From an uncultured Ruminococcus sp. (GTDB lineage: Bacteria > Bacillota > Clostridia > Oscillospirales > Acutalibacteraceae), in assembly GCA_902776375.1 (NCBI GenBank), contig CACYPV010000033.1, forward strand, positions 1-35,389: a stretch of DNA of 35,389 nucleotides, in the 5' to 3' direction. Both the position numbers and the translations under genes were made by a program. This document shows positions 7,195 to 14,944 of this stretch, piece by piece. Under the pieces are notes generated by a model, which was given only the letters and a program-made list of their open reading frames with translations, ran no database searches and had not been told where the DNA came from. Position 1 is the stretch's first letter. Each line of letters begins with the position of its first letter.

Positions 7195-8003
7195 ATGGCA
7201 AAAACAAAAAGAAATGTTCAGGACAACTACAACACCGTTTTCGCAAAACGGTTGAGAGAGCTGATTGAAAGCACCGGCGTCTCTCAGGCGGAGCTTGCCA
7301 ACTCTGTTAGTGTGACAAGGCAGGCGATCAACAGCTATACGCTCGGCAATACGGTTCCAAATTCTGATGTGCTGACAGATATTGCAAAATATTTTGATGT
7401 TTCTTCGACATAACCGTAAAGAGCATTTGCGAAGAAATCGGTTTAAGCGATAAATCGGTTAATCTCTTGATTTATCTTAACCGTATCAAAAAGCTCGAGA
7501 AAGAAGCGCGAACCCTTTTGGCGAAAGACACTAATCGTAATTTAGTAAGAGAGTCTGATTATTTTGATTGTGAATCGTCAAACAAACTATTCTCATATTT
7601 GGACATAATAAACTACTTTACGGAAAATATAACATACTATTGGAACGGTATGGAGATTTTAAGAAGAATTGCTACCGTAAACATATACGGAGATGAGGAT
7701 GATTCGAGTATAGAGACAGAAGATGATAGATTACTATTAAACCCGGATTATTCTCATTATCGTTTCGGCAAATTCATCGAAGGCGAAGAATACGCGCTAT
7801 TCTTAAAACAATTAGTCGAAAATGAATTTCACACAATGCTTAGTGATTTTGAGAATGATGTGAACCCATTTGACGAAGAAGCCAAAAAGTACAAATTACC
7901 GCGTCACGAGGAGTCAATAAAGAAAAGATGCAGGAAGTTAGAGGAAAGAATAGAAGATATAAAAGAAGGTGAAAAAACTGGCAACCATAGAAAAGAGGAA
8001 TAA
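7195..8003 (+). pseudogene. C1-like XRE-family repressor, disrupted by a frameshift
   Basis: The ATG at 7195 follows AAGGGGGGAGAG. The first part (MAKTKRNVQDNYNTVFAKRL, then STGVSQAELANSVSVTRQAI) is a textbook XRE helix-turn-helix, running to YFDVSS and a stop at 7411-7413. The other half of the protein follows at once in a different frame: DITVKSICEEIGLSDKSVN, then LIYLNRIKKLEKEAR, and on to a stop at 8003. In intact relatives the two halves are joined by a linker of the DYLLGLTD type, which is missing here, so a deletion with frameshift probably occurred. The 3' part overlaps the integrase start by 35 bases. The N-terminal half alone could still bind DNA, but it lacks the region that normally dimerises. 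Confidence 0.65.
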
Positions 8004-9369
8004 TTCCTACCGCTTCATTGTGTCCTGCGGCTACGACATGACCGGCAAGCAGATCCGCAAAACCATGACGTGGAAGCCGGAGCCGAACATGACCACCAAG
8101 CAGATCGAGAAGGAAGTGCAGCGGCAAGCCACGCTGTTTGAGGAACGCTGTTTGAAAGGACAGGTGCTTGATGAAAACATCCGCTTTGCCGAGTTTGCCG
8201 AGATATGGCTAAAAGACCGCAAAAACGACCTTCGCCCGCGCACCTACGCCCGTTATGAGAGTCTGATACCGCGCATCAACGCCGCAATCGGTCACATCAA
8301 GCTCTGCAAGATACAGCCGCCGCATTTGCGCGCGTTCTACGCCAATCTCGCCGAGAGCGGCGTCCGGCTCGACACCAAATACACCTGCAACATCAGCATG
8401 GACGATTATCTGCGCGAAAATGAGCTGACGACCGCCGCGCTGTGCCGGCGTTCGGGTATCTCCAACACGACGATGATCTCCATTCGCAAGGGCAACAACG
8501 TCAATCAACAGAACGCCGAGAAGCTCGCGGCTGCGCTCGAAATGCCGCTGTCAGAGTTGTTTACGCCCGTCGGTGAAGGTCACAAGACGCTTTCAGGCAA
8601 GACGATCCAGCATTATCACCGCCTGATTTCTGTGATACTGAATACCGCCGTTGAGTGGGGCGTGCTGTTCTCAAACCCCTGCGAACGCACGAAAACGCCG
8701 AAAGCGGAGGAAAAGGAAGCCAAATACATTGACGAAGTACAGGCGGACGCGCTGATCAGCGCGATCGAGACCGCCGACGAGCTGCACCGCACCATTGTGC
8801 GCCTGCTGCTGTTCACGGGAATGCGGCGCGGCGAAGCCCTCGGCTTGAAGTGGTCGGATATCGATTTCAAAAAGGGAACGCTGAAAATCTGCCGCACGAT
8901 ACAGTTTCTTCCAAAGCGCGGTATCTTTGAGGACAAGCCGAAGAACAAGAGCTCCGAGCGCGTGATCAGACTGCCGCAGACTACGCTTGATGATTTGCGC
9001 GCGCACCAAGTCGCGCAGATGGAGCAGCGCCTATCGCTCGGCTCCTACTGGAAGGGAACAGAGGATTATGTGTTCACGAATCCGGAGGGCAAGCCGCTCA
9101 AGCCCGACAGCGTGTCGAGCTGGTTTTCCAAGTTTATGAAGCAGCACCCGGAGATCCCTTTCATTACGCTGCACTCGCTCAGACATACCAACGCCACGTT
9201 GCAGCTCGCCGCCGGCGTGCCGATCACTACGGTATCCAAGCGGTTAGGACACTCCAACACCGCCACAACCGGCAGGGTCTACGCCCACGCGATTCAATCC
9301 GCCGACGACACTGCCGCCGAAAAGATAGAGGATATTTTTTCAAAGCAAAAGACAAAAGCCGCCGTATAA
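7969..9369 (+). CDS. Tyrosine integrase with an HTH domain inserted in the core-binding region
   Basis: The product has 466 residues, longer than the usual 380-400. It starts at a GTG because the arm-binding domain (ATIEKRNNSYRFIVSCGYD) begins at once. The SAM-like core-binding domain starts near 72 and is interrupted at about 137-205 by an XRE-type helix-turn-helix (ALCRRSGISNTTMISIRKG, then NAEKLAAALEMPLSELF), resuming at TIQHYHRLISVILNTAVEWG. The catalytic set is complete: R286 (GMRRGE), H402-S-L-R405, H428 (LGHS) and Y438 (RVYAH). It catalyses integration and excision of the surrounding element and lies 280 bases from tRNA-Trp, the likely target. Confidence 0.92.
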   Translation: MKKLATIEKRNNSYRFIVSCGYDMTGKQIRKTMTWKPEPNMTTKQIEKEVQRQATLFEERCLKGQVLDENIRFAEFAEIWLKDRKNDLRPRTYARYESLIPRINAAIGHIKLCKIQPPHLRAFYANLAESGVRLDTKYTCNISMDDYLRENELTTAALCRRSGISNTTMISIRKGNNVNQQNAEKLAAALEMPLSELFTPVGEGHKTLSGKTIQHYHRLISVILNTAVEWGVLFSNPCERTKTPKAEEKEAKYIDEVQADALISAIETADELHRTIVRLLLFTGMRRGEALGLKWSDIDFKKGTLKICRTIQFLPKRGIFEDKPKNKSSERVIRLPQTTLDDLRAHQVAQMEQRLSLGSYWKGTEDYVFTNPEGKPLKPDSVSSWFSKFMKQHPEIPFITLHSLRHTNATLQLAAGVPITTVSKRLGHSNTATTGRVYAHAIQSADDTAAEKIEDIFSKQKTKAAV

Positions 9370-9374
9370 CGAAC

Positions 9375-9405
9375 AAAACCGCTGCCATCACGACAGCGGT
9401 TTTTT
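9375..9405 (+). terminator. Intrinsic terminator after the integrase
   Basis: AAAACCGCTG and CAGCGGTTTT pair around a 9-base loop and run into TTTTTT. The hairpin begins 6 bases after the integrase stop. From here to 9601 no gene is seen. Confidence 0.85.
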
Positions 9406-9601
9406 CATGGGTTTTATTCAGAAGTCGACAGCGGCAAAGTCAAAAAAGCAAGCGGACGGCACTAAATGAATCAGCCAAAATCCCGCCGCAAATCTCAATA
9501 ACTCTCTGTATAACCCGATACCCATAAACACCAAATAAACCCCAAACCGAGGATTTTTGACCCATTCGCCAAGCATCAGAACAGCACGGAACAAAAAGAA
9601 A

Positions 9602-9639
9602 AGTCTTAAAAATGGCTTAAATAAGCCATTTTTAAGACT
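9602..9639 (-). terminator. Perfect 18-bp palindromic terminator after tRNA-Trp
   Basis: AGTCTTAAAAATGGCTTA and its exact complement TAAGCCATTTTTAAGACT are separated by 2 bases. On the minus strand the hairpin is followed by TTTCTTTTTGTTC. It lies 8 bases after the CCA end of the tRNA gene, so it is most simply its terminator. The very long perfect stem is notable. Confidence 0.75.
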
Positions 9640-9646
9640 TTGAGTT

Positions 9647-9722
9647 TGGCAGGGGCAGAAGGACTTGAACCCTCGGCACGCGGTTTTGGAGACCGCTGCT
9701 CTACCAACTGAGCTATACCCCT
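9647..9722 (-). tRNA. tRNA-Trp (CCA anticodon)
   Basis: A 76-base cloverleaf on the minus strand. The acceptor arms are AGGGGTA and TGCCCCT, the D arm is GCTCAGTTGGTAGAGC, the anticodon stem-loop is GCGGT-CTCCAAA-ACCGC with CCA read at its centre, and the T arm is AGGGTTCAAGTCCTT. The discriminator G is followed by an encoded CCA. Its 3' end faces the integrase, the usual target arrangement for tRNA-specific tyrosine integrases. Confidence 0.97.
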
Positions 9723-9768
9723 AAATATTTGGTTGCTGCGAGGTGAGGCGCGCTCACTCGCAGAGAGT

Positions 9769-9797
9769 ATGATACCACATACATGCGGTTTTGTCAA
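9769..9797 (-). promoter_or_regulatory. Promoter of tRNA-Trp
   Basis: On the minus strand TTGACA (9797-9792), a 17-base spacer and TATCAT (9774-9769) lie about 47 bases before the tRNA 5' end. Confidence 0.8.
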
Positions 9798-10071
9798 GCG
9801 ATTTTTGCAAGAAACCCGCAAAATATAGTGCGAAGGAAAACGCGATCAATGTGCGGGAAAAGTCAGTCGACGTGCGGCAGACTTGCGCTTTTGGAATAAG
9901 TGCGTGCCAAGCAAACGCCAATCATATTTTAGTTGTCCTTATTTATTACGACAAAAGCGTGCGCCGACACGCATTTACATAGCCTCAGCCACTGATTGAC
10001 CGCGTTTGCAAGCAAACGGTTTTAGGCGATATTTTTCGGCGGCTGCCATAATATGAATGTGCGGCATGATG
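9798..10071. other. Non-coding stretch, nothing recognised
   Basis: No credible gene, repeat or RNA is seen between the tRNA promoter and the promoter of the hydrolase. The short open frames here have no ribosome site or familiar pattern. Confidence 0.5.
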
Positions 10072-10100
10072 TTGCCAAAGCCTTCGATCCGTGGTAAAAT
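10072..10100 (+). promoter_or_regulatory. Promoter of the nitrilase-family gene
   Basis: TTGCCA (10072-10077), a 17-base spacer and an extended -10 TGGTAAAAT ending at 10100 lie 25 bases before the start codon. Confidence 0.7.
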
Positions 10101-10125
10101 AAGAAAGAGATCAGGGGTGATATCA

Positions 10126-10965
10126 ATGACTTTTAGAGCGGCTGTTTTGCAAATGCGTTCAGTTAACCGGGAATACGAGAGCAATATCAAAACGATAATC
10201 AAGTATATGTCAGACGCAAAACAAAACGGTGCTGATATTCTTTTGTTGCCGGAGTGTTTTATCACGGGCTACGACCTGACGATCGATAATGCTTCCGCAA
10301 TTACCGAAAATGATTTAGCGCCGCTATGTGAAAAGGCGAAAGAACTAAGGATCGGGCTTGTTGCAACCGCCTTGACGAAAGGGAAAAGCAATCCTCAAAA
10401 TTCCGCGTTTGTCATCAGCAAAGACGGAAAAATCCTGATGAAATATGCAAAGGTGCATACCTGTGACTTTGCCGATGAAAAAGTGTTGGAATCAGGCACA
10501 GAATTCAAAGTGTGTGTTTTTGACGGCGTTAAAATCGGCATCATGATTTGTTACGACCGGGAATATCCTGAAAGCGCAAGGGTTCTGATGCTAAAGGGCG
10601 CCGAAATCATTCTTGTACCAAACGATTGCGGCAGTATGCGCCCTCGCTTGCAAGCTCTGTCAACAAGAGCATATGAGAATATGTGCGGTGTAGCTATGGC
10701 TAATCCCAACGGCGAGAACGCCGGTAATTCCTGTGCATATAGTCCGATTTGCTGGGATAGAAACGGCGAATGTGTTGACAATACACTGTTGCTTGCCGAT
10801 GCCGGAACAGAGGGATTGTTTTACGCTGATTTTGATATGGACGCCATTCGCGCATACCGTGAAAGTGAAATGATGGGGAACACGTTTCGGAAAGTAAAGG
10901 CGTATGCACAATTGCTCAATGATGAAATACAATATCCGTTTGATAGAAAAGTAATTGGAGTTTAA
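10126..10965 (+). CDS. Carbon-nitrogen hydrolase (nitrilase superfamily)
   Basis: The ATG at 10126 is chosen because AGGGGTGAT sits just upstream and the family's first strand (FRAAVLQM) follows at once; an earlier ATG at 10057 would lie before the promoter. The 279-residue protein shows the full Glu-Lys-Cys triad: E43 (LLLPECFITGY), K109 (MKYAKVH) and C142 (GIMICYDREYPESAR). The superfamily cleaves amides, N-carbamoyl groups or nitriles. The CYDREYPES context is typical of the amidase branches rather than true nitrilases. It stands alone as a single-gene unit between tRNA-Trp and the sigma factor operon, which gives no clue to the substrate. Confidence 0.9.
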   Translation: MTFRAAVLQMRSVNREYESNIKTIIKYMSDAKQNGADILLLPECFITGYDLTIDNASAITENDLAPLCEKAKELRIGLVATALTKGKSNPQNSAFVISKDGKILMKYAKVHTCDFADEKVLESGTEFKVCVFDGVKIGIMICYDREYPESARVLMLKGAEIILVPNDCGSMRPRLQALSTRAYENMCGVAMANPNGENAGNSCAYSPICWDRNGECVDNTLLLADAGTEGLFYADFDMDAIRAYRESEMMGNTFRKVKAYAQLLNDEIQYPFDRKVIGV

Positions 10966-11156
10966 AATTTAAAGAATCATTGAAATACTATGAAAAGAAT
11001 ATGTGAAATGAAAAATTTTTTGAGATACACACGGACAGCAAAGTGCGTGAAAAATTCCGAGAGAAAAAGCCGGCTCACGGGCAGAAAAAGGTGCAGACGG
11101 CTACGGCACTGATGATGAAGAATATTTCGGATTGTCTGTGTGAGCAAAGAGATTAG
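10966..11156 (+). pseudogene. Possible short gene remnant with an internal stop
   Basis: Directly after the hydrolase, one plus-strand frame reads KESLKYYEKNM, a TGA at 11004, then NEKFFEIHTDSKVREKFREK and TATALMMKNISDCLCEQRD to a TAG at 11154. The charged, helical composition looks like degraded coding DNA, but there is no clear start or family. It could equally be chance. No other gene is seen up to the terminator at 11208. Confidence 0.25.
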
Positions 11157-11207
11157 CGCCCTGTTTCGCCGTATATCGCGGATTGTGAACAGTATCTCTG
11201 ACAAAAC

Positions 11208-11239
11208 CACCCCCTGTCGCGAAATTGTAACAGGGGGTG
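11208..11239 (-). terminator. Terminator of the sigma factor operon
   Basis: CACCCCCTGT and ACAGGGGGTG pair perfectly over 10 bp; on the minus strand the stem is followed by GTTTTGTC. It begins 4 bases after the sigma factor stop. Confidence 0.8.
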
Positions 11240-11242
11240 TAG

Positions 11243-11701
11243 TCAATCCTTTAAATAGTCCTTTAACAATGCTCTGCCTTTGCTCAGGCGGCTTTTGACA
11301 GTGCCTTCGGGGATTTTTACGATCGATTTTATTTCTTTCACGGAAAAATCTTCGATGTAATACAACACAATGACCTGCCTGATTTTCACAGGCAGGCTCT
11401 CGATCGCTATGCGGATCTCGGATGAAACCTCCGCGTTGCCGCTCGACAGATCAGTGTCGTTCAGTTCGGTGGTTTTTGAGGCTGATTTGAGCTGCTTGTT
11501 GCAGACGTTGATCAAAATCCGCACCAGCCAAGTTTTGAAATACTCCTCGTGCTTAAGCGTGCCGAGCTTTTCGTAGGCTGTGAGGATCGCCGTTTGCACG
11601 GCGTCCTCACAGTCTTTTTCATTGCGGAGCATAGACATGGCTACGCGGTAAAGCGTTGGCTCGCTGTCAAGAACAAGATCGGTGAATGTTTCTCTTGTCA
11701 T
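11243..11701 (-). CDS. ECF-type RNA polymerase sigma factor
   Basis: The 152-residue product has only the two domains of ECF sigma factors. Region 2 spans residues 10-75 (YRVAMSMLRNEKDCEDAVQT, then YFKTWLVRILINVCNKQLK). Region 4 spans about 97-148 (IRQVIVLYYIEDFSVKEI, then IPEGTVKSRLSKGRALLK), with its helix-turn-helix. The ATG at 11701 is preferred for the GAGGTG ahead of it; an ATG at 11713 overlaps the upstream gene's stop as ATGA and is also possible. Either way it is translationally coupled to the membrane protein gene before it, which probably encodes its anti-sigma factor. An ECF-like promoter lies in front of the pair. Confidence 0.9.
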   Translation of the reverse strand: MTRETFTDLVLDSEPTLYRVAMSMLRNEKDCEDAVQTAILTAYEKLGTLKHEEYFKTWLVRILINVCNKQLKSASKTTELNDTDLSSGNAEVSSEIRIAIESLPVKIRQVIVLYYIEDFSVKEIKSIVKIPEGTVKSRLSKGRALLKDYLKD

Positions 11702-11709
11702 GCCGCACC

Positions 11710-13080
11710 TCATTTCTTGATTTTCACGCAGTCGCTATGATCGCTGATGGTGATGGTCTCGGCGTTGTCATCAATGACATCTTCGCCCCTCGAGTAGAAA
11801 CTCAGATAAGCGTTTTCAAGAATGTCGTCGTCGGCCACGATTCCGTATGTCAGAGTTCGGGTTTCACCCTTGCTGAGATGTAGCATATTGACTTCATCGC
11901 CCGGAGTTGATAAAACGGTATCAACATTGCCATAAAGGACGCTTTGTGTAATGCCGTGCTGATCCTCCGTGCCGTTGTAATGATAAACGCCGTTTTCGTC
12001 CTTTACCAAAACAACGGGTGAGAAATCTCCGAAAACATCAAACTCCTTGTCCGAGTTCTGCGTGATCTCGACCGTAACAACATAGAAATGACGGTCAACC
12101 TCGGTATCCCATTCATTGCGCTGTGTATTCACACCGTCGCTGTCTTTGATATCATGCCGCGTATACGGTGTGATCAGCCGTCCGTTTTCATCAAAGAAAT
12201 CGGAATGAACGAGGGAGTAGTCGGTCATCCAACTCCAATATTCCGCAGGAATGTTGCTTGTGTCGATCTGTTCCTTAATGGAGGTCACCTTAACTGTGAA
12301 AGCGTCGGAATTGGTTTCATGTCCCCAATTAAACGCTTCGCCGAGCTTGTGCATCGTGACCTCCGAGTTGATTATACGGTCGTATTCACTGCGCTTTTTG
12401 TCCAAATCACTCCGAACCATATCGGCTGATGTGGTCTCTGGAACGTAGTTTGTATTCTCTTCCAAGGTGAGGTTTTTCATCATTTTAAACAGTTCATCCT
12501 TGTCCGCTCCGCCATAGGCGCCGCCTCCGACAACATAGCCCCAGTCCTCAAAGTACATCGTCGCGCCGTAATCAAGCGAGCCGCCTTCTGCCATTTGCCG
12601 TGTGGTAAGGATCAGCTTGTGACCGTTGACGGTCGTTTCTTCGCTGTCAATAATGTAGGTTTCGGTGAAGTCCAAGTCTTTTGCAGGCACAACTGAAAAT
12701 GAAAAGCTCTCACCGTTTTGATTTTGGAATTTTTTTTCATCCTCCTCCATGTGCGGAAGCTCCGTAAAGCCTTTCGGTATGTATCCGAATTTCATTTTCA
12801 CGTGTTTCAGCGGCGAGGTCGTTTCCTCAGCAACGCCGACGCGCAAACCAAATTTTCCCACGGGCTCACTAAATAAGCCGAAGAAACTTGTCGCTGCGGC
12901 GACCGCCGTAAAGCTTCCCAAAGCGACGATGATCGCGCATACAGCGGCAAATCTGACGGCGCGTCTTTTTCTGTAACGCACAGGCGATTTGCTGTCGAGC
13001 TTATAGAGTGAGGAAAGCACTGCGTGATGGAATCCGTCGGGCGGATTTGGATAAGCATTTTTGAATTCTTCTGTTTTCAT
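11710..13080 (-). CDS. Membrane-anchored putative anti-sigma/sensor protein (DUF4367/DUF4179-like)
   Basis: The 456-residue protein has a cytosolic N-terminus of about 40 residues, one membrane segment at 42-66 (FAAVCAIIVALGSFTAVAAA) and a large extracellular part. The first extracellular module (GYIPKGFTELPHMEEDEKKF, then SGNS-like strands and VNGHKLILTTRQ) resembles DUF4367. The second half carries an Ig-like DUF4179/DUF5643-type pattern (FYVVTVEITQNSDKEFDVFG, then LHLSKGETRTLTYGIVADDD). Such proteins are usually encoded with ECF sigma factors and hold them inactive. Here it precedes the sigma gene and overlaps it by a few bases, the reverse of the common order. The ribosome site is GAAAGGAG. 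The stimulus is unknown. Confidence 0.75.
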   Translation of the reverse strand: MKTEEFKNAYPNPPDGFHHAVLSSLYKLDSKSPVRYRKRRAVRFAAVCAIIVALGSFTAVAAATSFFGLFSEPVGKFGLRVGVAEETTSPLKHVKMKFGYIPKGFTELPHMEEDEKKFQNQNGESFSFSVVPAKDLDFTETYIIDSEETTVNGHKLILTTRQMAEGGSLDYGATMYFEDWGYVVGGGAYGGADKDELFKMMKNLTLEENTNYVPETTSADMVRSDLDKKRSEYDRIINSEVTMHKLGEAFNWGHETNSDAFTVKVTSIKEQIDTSNIPAEYWSWMTDYSLVHSDFFDENGRLITPYTRHDIKDSDGVNTQRNEWDTEVDRHFYVVTVEITQNSDKEFDVFGDFSPVVLVKDENGVYHYNGTEDQHGITQSVLYGNVDTVLSTPGDEVNMLHLSKGETRTLTYGIVADDDILENAYLSFYSRGEDVIDDNAETITISDHSDCVKIKK

Positions 13081-13105
13081 GTGGATTCTCCTTTCGTTTT
13101 TCTGT

Positions 13106-13137
13106 CTATTAGAGCATTTTGGGGGAGAAAAGGTTCA
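13106..13137 (-). promoter_or_regulatory. Candidate ECF-sigma autoregulatory promoter
   Basis: On the minus strand TGAACCTTTT (13137-13128) precedes GCTCTAATAG (13115-13106), with 16 bases between the AACC-type -35 core and the -10. The AACC box with a T-run and a CTCTAAT -10 resembles promoters read by ECF sigma factors in Firmicutes. It lies 26 bases before the first gene of the sigma operon. Confidence 0.55.
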
Positions 13138-13328
13138 TTTTTCTTTTATATTTTACACGAAAAACGTATAATTGCAAACGGAGATAATAGAAAAAGATAC
13201 TGCGATGTCTAAGAGTATTTCGCCCCGTGTGCGATTTGTAACGAAAAGACGAGAAATGACCCGTCAAAAACGTTCGTGCGGTGTTGGAAATTTGTTGCGG
13301 TTTGTGAGAGGTAAGGCCATAGGTCAAA

Positions 13329-13391
13329 GGTATCAGGTATTAGGTACTAGGTATTAGGTATTAGGTACTAGGTATCAGGTACTAGGGATTA
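13329..13391 (+). repeat. Heptamer tandem repeat, GGTAYYA x8 plus a degenerate copy
   Basis: Eight consecutive 7-base units run from 13329 to 13384 (GGTATCA, GGTATTA, GGTACTA and so on), followed by GGGATTA. The units vary only at positions 5 and 6. It is a minisatellite in non-coding DNA. Confidence 0.9.
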
Positions 13392-13467
13392 CGTAGGGGC
13401 GCACCCATGTGTGCGCCCGCAGAATATTGCGACGTTTTCGGGCAGACACACGGGTCTGCCCCTACGT
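13391..13467. repeat. Composite inverted repeat with two inner hairpins
   Basis: Outer arms ACGTAGGGGC (13391-13400) and GCCCCTACGT (13458-13467) enclose two further hairpins: GGGCGCAC/GTGCGCCC (13397-13418) and GGGCAGAC/GTCTGCCC (13440-13461). The inner stems overlap the outer arms, so alternative folds compete. It looks like a short interspersed palindromic element of the REP or MITE type. Confidence 0.75.
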
Positions 13468-13809
13468 AGTGTAATCAACGTTTCTGCCATACATTGGGGG
13501 CCGTAGCCGGGCGGCAACCCTTTTGTCGCTCCGCGACATTTCCCCAGTCAGGGGAATCACTTTCGACTAAATCGCTGAACGCGATTTTGCCTCCGGCCCC
13601 GCTCAAGATGACAGCTTTATTAAGTTGAGAGTTACAAATGACAAATGACAAGTTGATTGAAGCTAAACGTTTATTGATAAGATAACTTGCAGCTTGTAAT
13701 TTGTAATTTTCAATTTATTACTTAATTACTTATAACTTATAACTCACTAACCTCTAGCCTCCAGCCTCTAGCCTCTAATAGTACCCAATTCCGCATTCAG
13801 CGTTACATA
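13468..13809. repeat. Non-coding stretch with further low-complexity repeats
   Basis: No gene is seen. The stretch contains CCCCAGTCAGGGG (a small hairpin), related blocks built on ACAAATGACAAATGACAAG (near 13635) and CTTGTAATTTGTAATTTTC (near 13690), and a tandem CCTCTAGCCTCCAGCCTC array (13751-13778). Together with the heptamer array and palindrome before it, this makes a repeat nest of about 0.5 kb just upstream of the pilus locus. Confidence 0.6.
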
Positions 13810-13838
13810 TGGACAAAAGCGTGTGCTTCTGTTATAAT
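13810..13838 (+). promoter_or_regulatory. Promoter of the first sortase gene
   Basis: TGGACA (13810-13815), 17 bases and TATAAT (13833-13838) lie about 57 bases before the start codon. Confidence 0.75.
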
Positions 13839-13894
13839 AAGTCCGGGCAAAGTTCGGATTGAAAAAACAGGTATGCTGTGGTTAGGAGCAAAAA

Positions 13895-14722
13895 ATGAAA
13901 AAACGCCCTTTTAAAAAACGCTCTTTTTTATTTATTATACCGGCTGTGTTATTGGTCGGATTATTATGCTTCGCGATAATCAACGCGCTGAGAATCTATA
14001 TCCCGCAGGAAAAAGCACAAAGGAATTTTGTGGAGCTGAAAGAGAAGCTGCGTATCGATCAGTCGAGCGGCAGCGAGCAGGAAAGCCAAAGCAGCGCCTC
14101 CGCGCATCCGAGCAGCGCAGAGGATGGCGGATCGCAAAAAGCACAAACGGAATATGATTACAACATTCCGCGCGGCATGAATCCCGATTATGTCGGCTGG
14201 CTCACTATCGGCGACACTATCATCGACTATCCCGTGATGAAGTCCTCCGAGGACGACCCCGAGTATTATCTTCACCGCGATTTTTACGGCGATGAATCCG
14301 TCGCGGGATGTCTGTTTATCGGCGGAGGCTGCAACAGCGAATCCAAAAGCTTTGTGATCTACGGGCACAACATGAATAACGGCAGCATGTTCGGCGAGTT
14401 GGATGAGTATTACGACTATAACTATGCGGAAGAGCACCGCGATATCAGCTTTTTCGTCAACGGCGAAGAACGCATTTACCGCGTTTTCGGCGCCTTCCAG
14501 ACAAAAATATACGGCGATCGCGACAATGTTTTCAAGTACTATGAGCAAATCGGTGATTTGACGCAGGAGGAATATGAACAGACGGTCGAAGCCGTCAGGA
14601 CTTTGTCGGCTCCTAAGCTTCCCTACGCGCCGAGTTATCCGGCGCAGCTTCTGTTCCTTTCAACATGCAGTTACCACACGGACGACGGAAGATTTGTCGT
14701 TGCGGCTTACAGAATAAAATAA
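13895..14722 (+). CDS. Class B sortase (first of two)
   Basis: The ATG at 13895 follows TTAGGAG. The 275-residue protein has a short basic N-terminus, a membrane anchor at 11-32, a Ser/Glu-rich stalk (about 55-85) and a class B sortase domain. That domain begins with NPDYVGWLTIGDTIIDYPVM and carries the catalytic set H158 (YGHNM), C258 (LSTCSYH) and R266 (DGRFVVAAY). Class B enzymes include both heme-protein anchoring sortases and the pilin polymerases of FCT-type pili. It has its own promoter and terminator and lies upstream of the SipA-like gene and pilins, so it is probably a dedicated pilus polymerase or anchoring enzyme. Confidence 0.93.
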   Translation: MKKRPFKKRSFLFIIPAVLLVGLLCFAIINALRIYIPQEKAQRNFVELKEKLRIDQSSGSEQESQSSASAHPSSAEDGGSQKAQTEYDYNIPRGMNPDYVGWLTIGDTIIDYPVMKSSEDDPEYYLHRDFYGDESVAGCLFIGGGCNSESKSFVIYGHNMNNGSMFGELDEYYDYNYAEEHRDISFFVNGEERIYRVFGAFQTKIYGDRDNVFKYYEQIGDLTQEEYEQTVEAVRTLSAPKLPYAPSYPAQLLFLSTCSYHTDDGRFVVAAYRIK

Positions 14723-14820
14723 TACTTCCGGGATTTCTTCGCTCGCCATTTCCGCCGGCGTCTGTTTGACAAAAACAATATAAGACAGCAATCGCAAAAA
14801 TTTACCATAAAATAAAATTT

Positions 14821-14848
14821 GACCCGCTGCTTGCGGGTCTTTTTTTTC
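14821..14848 (+). terminator. Terminator after the first sortase
   Basis: GACCCGC and GCGGGTC form a 7-bp stem with a 5-base loop, followed directly by eight T. Confidence 0.9.
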
Positions 14849-14944
14849 GCAAAAAATCATTTTTTGCTATGCGGCAGGGGCAAATAATAAAAAATCAAAG
14901 GAAGCGAAATATAGCATAAATTTATAAATATTACGCACATATTA

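Larger units (their letters stand above)
4733..9650. mobile_element. Small integrated element at tRNA-Trp (satellite or IME-like)
   Basis: The block holds, from right to left, a tyrosine integrase beside the 3' end of tRNA-Trp, a broken C1-type repressor, a divergent HTH gene, an excisionase, a P4-type primase/helicase and an origin-like repeat block. No capsid, packaging, relaxase or conjugation gene is present, so it resembles a phage satellite or a cryptic integrative element of about 5 kb. The integrase-tRNA arrangement sets the right end near the tRNA. The left end is a guess: no second copy of the tRNA 3' end was found by eye, so the boundary at the terminator is provisional. Confidence 0.65.

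Noticed and set aside
9606-9821. 71-residue minus-strand open frame across tRNA-Trp
   Set aside because: It reads through a clear tRNA gene and its terminator, so it is not a protein gene.
10977-11246. 89-residue minus-strand open frame after the hydrolase gene
   Set aside because: It runs through the sigma operon terminator, has no ribosome site and has no family pattern.
13329-13391. Heptamer array considered as a CRISPR
   Set aside because: Units are 7 bases and contiguous, with no spacers and no cas gene nearby.
14872-14881. GGCAGGGGCA as a second copy of the tRNA-Trp 3' end (att site)
   Set aside because: Only 10 bases match, the flanks differ, and it lies on the wrong side of the element relative to the integrase.
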